The position numbers and the translations under genes were made by a program. From NCBI GenBank assembly GCA_025462645.1, contig JAOAPB010000033.1, positions 1 to 64,000 on the forward strand: a stretch of 64,000 nt of DNA. Reading direction: 5' to 3'. Origin of the DNA: Edaphobacter sp. (GTDB lineage Bacteria > Acidobacteriota > Terriglobia > Terriglobales > Acidobacteriaceae). Below are positions 59,864-64,000 of this stretch, piece by piece (position 1 is the stretch's first letter; each line of letters begins with the position of its first letter). Under the pieces are notes generated by a model. It was not told the DNA's origin. It did no database searches and was given only the letters and a program-made list of their open reading frames with translations.

Positions 59864-60970
59864 TTAATCCAGATGCGCCAGAGCAGGCACGGGCCGCGAT
59901 AGCCCGAGCGCAAGCAAAGTCTCCGCGACCAGGTCGTAGTCATGCCGCAGAACGTCACCCTCATGTACAAAATTACCGGTCACCGGCTCCACTCCGAGCG
60001 CGCGTACCCGGTCGAGATCGGCCTCGATCGGCTGCTGGCCTTCGCGAGCATACTGCTCCAGCCGAGCCTCGGAGATGGACTCCGTGTTGATGAGTGCGTA
60101 GTCGAAGATCGGAGAGTCTGTCCCTCCGCAATGCTGCAGGATCTTCTCAATATGCTGCGATGCCGTAAGTCCAAGCGACTCGTTCGCCTGTGTCATCAGA
60201 TTGCAGACGAACACCTTCGTCGCCGGCGATGCGGCAAGCGCCTCGGGAATGCCGTGCACCAGCAGGTTCGTGATCAGCGAGGTGTAGAGCGAACCGGGAC
60301 CGAGCGTAATCAGATCCGCATTGGCGATTGCTTCGAGCGTCTCAGGCAGTGGGCCCGCCGTCGACGGCTCCAGCCTCAACTCCACGATGTTCTGCCTGCT
60401 CGCGGTGATGTTGGTCTCGCCTCGCACAACCGAGCCGTCGTCCATCGCGGCGGACAGGGTGACGTTCGTATTCGTCGCCGGGAAGATCCGTCCCCTCGCA
60501 GCCAGAATCTGCGAGGACATCTGCACGGCCTGGGCGAAGTCTCCGGTAATGTGCGAGAGAGCTGCAACGAACAGATTGCCGAAGCTATGCCCCTCAAGCT
60601 CTCCCTGGTCGAAGCGATACTTGAACAGCTTCGACAGCAGATGCTCATCCTCAGAGAGGGCAACCATACAGTTCCGGATATCGCCCGGAGGAAGCATCTT
60701 GAAGTCTTCTCGAAGACGCCCGGACGAGCCGCCATCGTCGGTAACCGTTACGATGGCGGAGAGTTCGCTAATGACACACTCCGAATCGGAACATGCTTCA
60801 ACCGATCGCCCTTGATCCTCCGCGCGATCGGATCTCCTGCCCTTTCGCCGATCCGGCGCAGCAACGTAGCGCTTCAATCCTCGCAGTAAGGTAGAGAGTC
60901 CCGTCCCTCCACCTATGGCAACCACGCGGAGCGATCTGTCGCTGGATTCGATCGAGTTCGGTATCGTCAC
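59864..60970 (-). CDS. YvcK/CofD-like protein (gluconeogenesis factor family)
   Basis: A 368-residue protein of the YvcK family (CofD-like fold) that binds UDP-sugars and affects cell-wall and carbon metabolism. Motifs are VVAIGGGTGLSTLLRGLK, TVTDDGGSSGRLREDF, PPGDIRNCMVALS, and ITLGPGSLYTSLITNLLV. An insert rich in charged residues (DRRKGRRSDRAEDQGRS) after the first motif is longer than in the reference members. The start is GTG, with AGGAGGG about eight bases before it. Confidence 0.93.
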   Translation of the reverse strand: MTIPNSIESSDRSLRVVAIGGGTGLSTLLRGLKRYVAAPDRRKGRRSDRAEDQGRSVEACSDSECVISELSAIVTVTDDGGSSGRLREDFKMLPPGDIRNCMVALSEDEHLLSKLFKYRFDQGELEGHSFGNLFVAALSHITGDFAQAVQMSSQILAARGRIFPATNTNVTLSAAMDDGSVVRGETNITASRQNIVELRLEPSTAGPLPETLEAIANADLITLGPGSLYTSLITNLLVHGIPEALAASPATKVFVCNLMTQANESLGLTASQHIEKILQHCGGTDSPIFDYALINTESISEARLEQYAREGQQPIEADLDRVRALGVEPVTGNFVHEGDVLRHDYDLVAETLLALGLSRPVPALAHLD

Positions 60971-61019
60971 GCGTAGCCCTCCTTGACTCTCATGTTAGAG
61001 GATATGGGCTGACATGTCG

Positions 61020-61583
61020 TTACACTTCGGGGTACAACAGCTCCGTGAAGCGAGGATCGTCTGCCATATCTTGAAAATCCGAGTCAGCCCTCGCCTGAAT
61101 ACGGTTCCGAGGATTCTGCCGGATGGCCTCTGTCAGGTGCTCCAGGCACATATGCGAGTCGCCGGTCATGCTGGCAAGTACCGCCAGCCCATAGAACGCA
61201 TAGTCGGCCTTGTCGTTCTGCTTCAAGATGGCCTTGAACTGTTCGCGAGCATCCTCGTAATGACCATCGTTCAGCAGGGAGATGGCATAGTCATAGTGTT
61301 CTTCGTGGCTCGCGAAGCTGGTCTTCCCCTTCGTAACCTGCAGGAGGCAGGCGTTGATGTACATCCGTATACGGTCGCCGAGATCGCCCGGACCTGCTGC
61401 CAGCATCTTGTCGAAAGCAGCATGTGCCTTGTCGTATTTGCCTTCCTGCATCAGTCGCAGCGCGGCTTCGTAGTTAGAGAGCATCTGCGCGCGTCTGCTG
61501 TCAGCGATAGCAGGGACGGTTCCAGCCAGTGTGCGGGGTGAACGTTTTGTAGCGGGTGTGGTTTCTGTCTTAGTCTGTGCCAT
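61020..61583 (-). CDS. Small TPR-repeat protein
   Basis: A 187-residue soluble protein with about three tetratricopeptide repeats (NYEAALRLMQEGKYDKAHAA, HYDYAISLLNDGHYEDAREQ, AFYGLAVLASMTGDSHMCLE) and a Thr/Lys-rich N-terminus. Such proteins act as scaffolds. The ATG at 61583 is chosen; a TTG two codons upstream is also open. It is 49 bp upstream of the yvcK gene on the same strand. Confidence 0.85.
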   Translation of the reverse strand: MAQTKTETTPATKRSPRTLAGTVPAIADSRRAQMLSNYEAALRLMQEGKYDKAHAAFDKMLAAGPGDLGDRIRMYINACLLQVTKGKTSFASHEEHYDYAISLLNDGHYEDAREQFKAILKQNDKADYAFYGLAVLASMTGDSHMCLEHLTEAIRQNPRNRIQARADSDFQDMADDPRFTELLYPEV

Positions 61584-61739
61584 GGTCAATATCTGTCGCC
61601 TGAGGCGCTCCTGAGCTTACTAATATTACTAGGCAGCGGTTTTTTTCTGTTTGTTCCAGTGTCGGTTTTATACGCAGACCTGGCTCTAAGGTCAACTCTC
61701 ATGCCGCTTGCGCCAAATCCTGCACTTGCATTACCGCTA

Positions 61740-62327
61740 CTATTTTCGTCCATAGATAGCAGGGTTCAACTCAGGATCGTTATACATCTTCATCTGTCGG
61801 TATAGTTTGAATCGTCGTCTTCCTTGCAGAACCTCAGTCCACAGCACATCCAGACATGCTGCCAGATCTTCCCGTTGCTCCTCGAGAAGCGCCAGCCGAT
61901 CTGCATTTCGCTGCCGGTGCGTTTCCGTGGCTGTTTCGCGGTGTGCCTCCTCACCAGTGTGATAGATCTTCAGCGCAAGGATCGAGAGCCGGTCGATCAT
62001 CAACCCCGGTGTCTCGGAGTGCAGGGGAGCTTCCTCATTCTGCTCCAGCGTTCCCAATAGCCATACATCCATCTTCTCTGCAAGATCGTTGCGCCTCTGA
62101 TTCAGCCCATCGATAGCTTGTTTGACCCTGGCGATGTCCGTATCGGTTGCCCCCGGGGCCCGCGCTTTGTCCTCTTCGTGCCAGAGATCGAAGTTGGCCC
62201 TGTGCTGCGCCATGGCAATCGTCATCAGCCCATCGGCGTTGCACTCCATATCCAGTTCGATTCCGGCTCCATGTAATGCCACCGTCATCTCGTCCTGCAT
62301 TCGCGTAATCAAAAGAGCATCGAGCAT
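61740..62327 (-). CDS. DUF4254-family protein
   Basis: A 195-residue helical protein, matching what I recall of DUF4254. The family hallmark TPGLMIDRLSILALKIYH is intact, followed by a long charged helix pair (NADRLALLEEQREDLAACLD). The function is unknown. The family is often near lipopolysaccharide glycosyltransferases, which is true here: a GT9 gene follows divergently with about 100 bp between. Confidence 0.85.
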   Translation of the reverse strand: MLDALLITRMQDEMTVALHGAGIELDMECNADGLMTIAMAQHRANFDLWHEEDKARAPGATDTDIARVKQAIDGLNQRRNDLAEKMDVWLLGTLEQNEEAPLHSETPGLMIDRLSILALKIYHTGEEAHRETATETHRQRNADRLALLEEQREDLAACLDVLWTEVLQGRRRFKLYRQMKMYNDPELNPAIYGRK

Positions 62328-62429
62328 ACCCAGGTTCCACTCCGTTCGAAGACATCCAGAGAAACTCTATCAGTTTGTACACGGCCTGAGTTGCCGGAAG
62401 CCGGCGAACCAAGCAGACTAGAAGCAGAC

Positions 62430-63497
62430 ATGACGACCTCGATAAAACGGGTTTTGATCTATCGCCTTGGCAGCCTCGGTGACACTCTCATCGCACTTCC
62501 CGCATTGCACCTGGTGGCTCGGGCCTTTCCCGACGCCGAGCGCCGGATGTTGACCAACTTTCCCGTCAACGTCAAGGCTCCTCCAGCGGCTGCGATCCTG
62601 GAAAACAGCGGTCTTGTCCACGGGTTCTTTCGCTATGCCGTTGGAACGCGAAGCCCGCGCGAGTTGCTTTCGCTATGGTGGCAGCTCTTTCGCTGGCGTC
62701 CCACGGTGCTGGTCTATCTGGGAGGTCGCCGAGGTGTCGAATCCGCTCGTCGCGATGCGGCTTTTTTTCGGGCCTGTGGTATCAAGCGTTTGATTGGTAT
62801 CTCAACTACGGAAGAGATGCAGCAGAACCTCTGGGACGAGAAAGAGCAGGCCTTGGAGCCCGAAGGGGCGCGCCTGACCCGCAATATCGCCGAACTAGGC
62901 GATGCCCGTCTCGACGATCCTGCGAGTTGGGACCTTCATCTGACCGAAGGGGAACACGCTCGTGCAGCGGAGGCGCTTACCCTGGTTGCGGGGCGTCCCT
63001 TGATCGCCGTCAGTGTGGGGACCAAGGTTCAATCGAAGGACTGGGGGAGGGAGAACTGGCGCGCACTTCTGGCTCGGATAGCAGCGCTCTATCCCGGCTA
63101 TGCCCTGGCTCTTAGCGGCGCGCCGGAGGAGAGCGAGGCCAGTGAGTTTGCAGCCGAGGGCTGGAGGCAGGCTTCATCGGAGCCGGTAGTAAATCTCTGC
63201 GGTGTGCTTACGCCGCGTCAGAGCGCGGCTGCGTTTGCGCGAGCCCGTATCTTTATCGGGCATGACAGCGGGCCTATGCACCTCGCTGCCGCTGTGCAGA
63301 CCCCCTGCGTGGCCATCTTTGCCGCTCGAAACAAGCCTCGGGTCTGGTTCCCCTATGGCAGGCAGCATCGAGTCGTCTACCACAAGACCGACTGCTGGGG
63401 ATGCGGGCTGGAGACGTGCGTTGTCGAGCGGAAGAGATGCTTGACCTCGATTACGGTGGAAGAGGTTGTTGGAGAGGTTCGAGCTATCCTTGGTTGA
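62430..63497 (+). CDS. Glycosyltransferase family 9 (heptosyltransferase-like)
   Basis: A 355-residue GT-B glycosyltransferase of the ADP-heptose:LPS heptosyltransferase family. It has an N-terminal RVLIYRLGSLGDTLIALPALH and the C-terminal donor site IFIGHDSGPMHLAAAVQTPCVAIFA. A cysteine-rich stretch (TDCWGCGLETCVVERKRC) is near the end. ATG 62430 is chosen over a TTG at 62391. It is followed by hldE, which makes ADP-heptose, the expected donor. Confidence 0.93.
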   Translation: MTTSIKRVLIYRLGSLGDTLIALPALHLVARAFPDAERRMLTNFPVNVKAPPAAAILENSGLVHGFFRYAVGTRSPRELLSLWWQLFRWRPTVLVYLGGRRGVESARRDAAFFRACGIKRLIGISTTEEMQQNLWDEKEQALEPEGARLTRNIAELGDARLDDPASWDLHLTEGEHARAAEALTLVAGRPLIAVSVGTKVQSKDWGRENWRALLARIAALYPGYALALSGAPEESEASEFAAEGWRQASSEPVVNLCGVLTPRQSAAAFARARIFIGHDSGPMHLAAAVQTPCVAIFAARNKPRVWFPYGRQHRVVYHKTDCWGCGLETCVVERKRCLTSITVEEVVGEVRAILG

Positions 63498-63744
63498 TAT
63501 TTAACCTCTTTGTTACAGAAAAATATTGCGTAACCACATGAACGAGATTCTTCCATTTTTGGAGCGTTTTGAGGAAAACGAGCGTTAGAGCGTGGTGTTT
63601 TGATGGTCATGACGTGGTGAAACGGATGGCAATCGCGGACAACAAACAACACGTATTTCGCCGATGAGAGTATGCCGCCGGCCTTCAGGTGTTTTTTGTA
63701 GCGCGGTGAAGATGCGATGATGGTTCCAAGGAGATTGTTTACTC
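63498..63744. other. Gene-free spacer before hldE
   Basis: About 245 bp between GT9 and hldE. It is AT-richer than the flanks, and I see no ORF with support, no hairpin of note and no tRNA. It may contain the hldE promoter. Confidence 0.5.
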
Positions 63745-64000
63745 ATGTTGCCGGAACTTCATTCGATCCTGAACCTGCTCGAAGGTGGCTTCGGCCAACT
63801 CAAAGTACTGGTAGTAGGCGACATCATGTTGGACCGCTATATCCACGGCGAGGTCGAGCGCATCTCGCCGGAGGCTCCGGTTCCGGTTATTCGTCATGCG
63901 CAGCGGTATGAGCGGGCTGGCGGGGCGGCGAACGTCGCGATGAATCTCGCCGGGCTGGGCTGCCAGACGTTTCTCGCGGGCTTCTGGGGAAGCGACGCGG
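63745..64000 (+). CDS. hldE: D-glycero-beta-D-manno-heptose-7-phosphate kinase (hldE/rfaE, 3' cut)
   Basis: The open frame from ATG 63745 runs off the end of the window. Its first 85 residues match the RfaE/HldE kinase: [20 protein letters not shown] and [19 protein letters not shown], and [11 protein letters not shown]. The PfkB-type fold phosphorylates heptose-7-phosphate for ADP-heptose synthesis. AAGGAG is 11 bp upstream. Whether the adenylyltransferase domain is fused (hldE) or separate (hldA) cannot be seen. Confidence 0.9.
   Translation, partial: MLPELHSILNLLEGGFGQLKVLVVGDIMLDRYIHGEVERISPEAPVPVIRHAQRYERAGGAANVAMNLAGLGCQTFLAGFWGSDA

Overview
The window is a gene-dense, high-GC chromosomal stretch of a Gram-negative bacterium. 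It fits an acidobacterium of the Acidobacteriaceae (Terriglobus, Granulicella or Edaphobacter type). The evidence is a GWxTD-domain lipoprotein-like protein next to a carboxypeptidase-regulatory-domain outer-membrane protein, an acidobacterial-style TonB, LpxD, LolA and heptose genes for an outer membrane, and short interspersed repeats in the spacers and occasionally inside genes. Genus assignment is inference. I found no tRNA, rRNA, CRISPR array, prophage, transposase or plasmid function; it reads as core chromosome.

Layout. 1-10 kb (minus): a cut-off Gfo/Idh/MocA oxidoreductase, two small secreted proteins, a TPR protein coupled to uvrA, then lspA-ileS. 10.5-16.6 kb: tonB, convergent with a TonB-C-like protein plus chemoreceptor pair; a CYTH protein; tsaC/sua5-holB. 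17-25 kb: amidase, Tat-type aldo/keto reductase, a small lipoprotein, P450-tmk-lipoprotein, a receiver-PAS protein, lpxD, and a conserved protein. 25.5-27.4 kb: a CCA-adding/poly(A)-polymerase-type nucleotidyltransferase with a histone-H1-like Lys/Ala/Pro tail. 27.4-31.4 kb: a compact cytochrome oxidase operon (CoxII-CoxI-CoxIII plus a small CxxC membrane protein). 31.4-36.6 kb: HEAT protein, pdxT and a pdxS interrupted by two in-frame TAG codons, a glycosyltransferase, a thioesterase and a metallophosphoesterase. 36.7-43.6 kb (plus): M24 peptidase, accB-accC-thiE, two APC permeases. 43.6-48.5 kb (minus): a large exported protein, a MacB-type ATPase without a permease domain, and an efflux adaptor. 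48.7-52.4 kb (plus): GWxTD protein and an outer-membrane protein. 52.5-57.9 kb (minus): third APC permease with no normal start codon, amidohydrolase, lolA-pilin pair, M16 peptidase. 57.9-64 kb: rlmN, GNAT, yvcK, TPR, DUF4254-type protein, then glycosyltransferase family 9 and the start of hldE.

How the genes fit together. Envelope biogenesis is the main theme: lspA, lpxD, lolA, GT9 and hldE (lipid A and inner core), TonB and an outer-membrane barrel, and the adaptor/ATPase pair. The rest is translation and RNA modification (ileS, tsaC, rlmN, CCA-type enzyme), replication and repair (uvrA, holB, tmk), cofactor and lipid precursors (pdxST, thiE, accBC) and respiration (cox).

No obviously new multi-gene system stands out. 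The strongest oddities are the double-amber pdxS, an interspersed repeat read in frame inside uvrA, repeat-derived sequence at the 5' end of the TPR gene, the H1-like tail on the nucleotidyltransferase, the extra small CxxC protein and CxxC-tailed CoxI in the oxidase operon, and an APC permease whose conserved N-terminus lies upstream of any canonical start.
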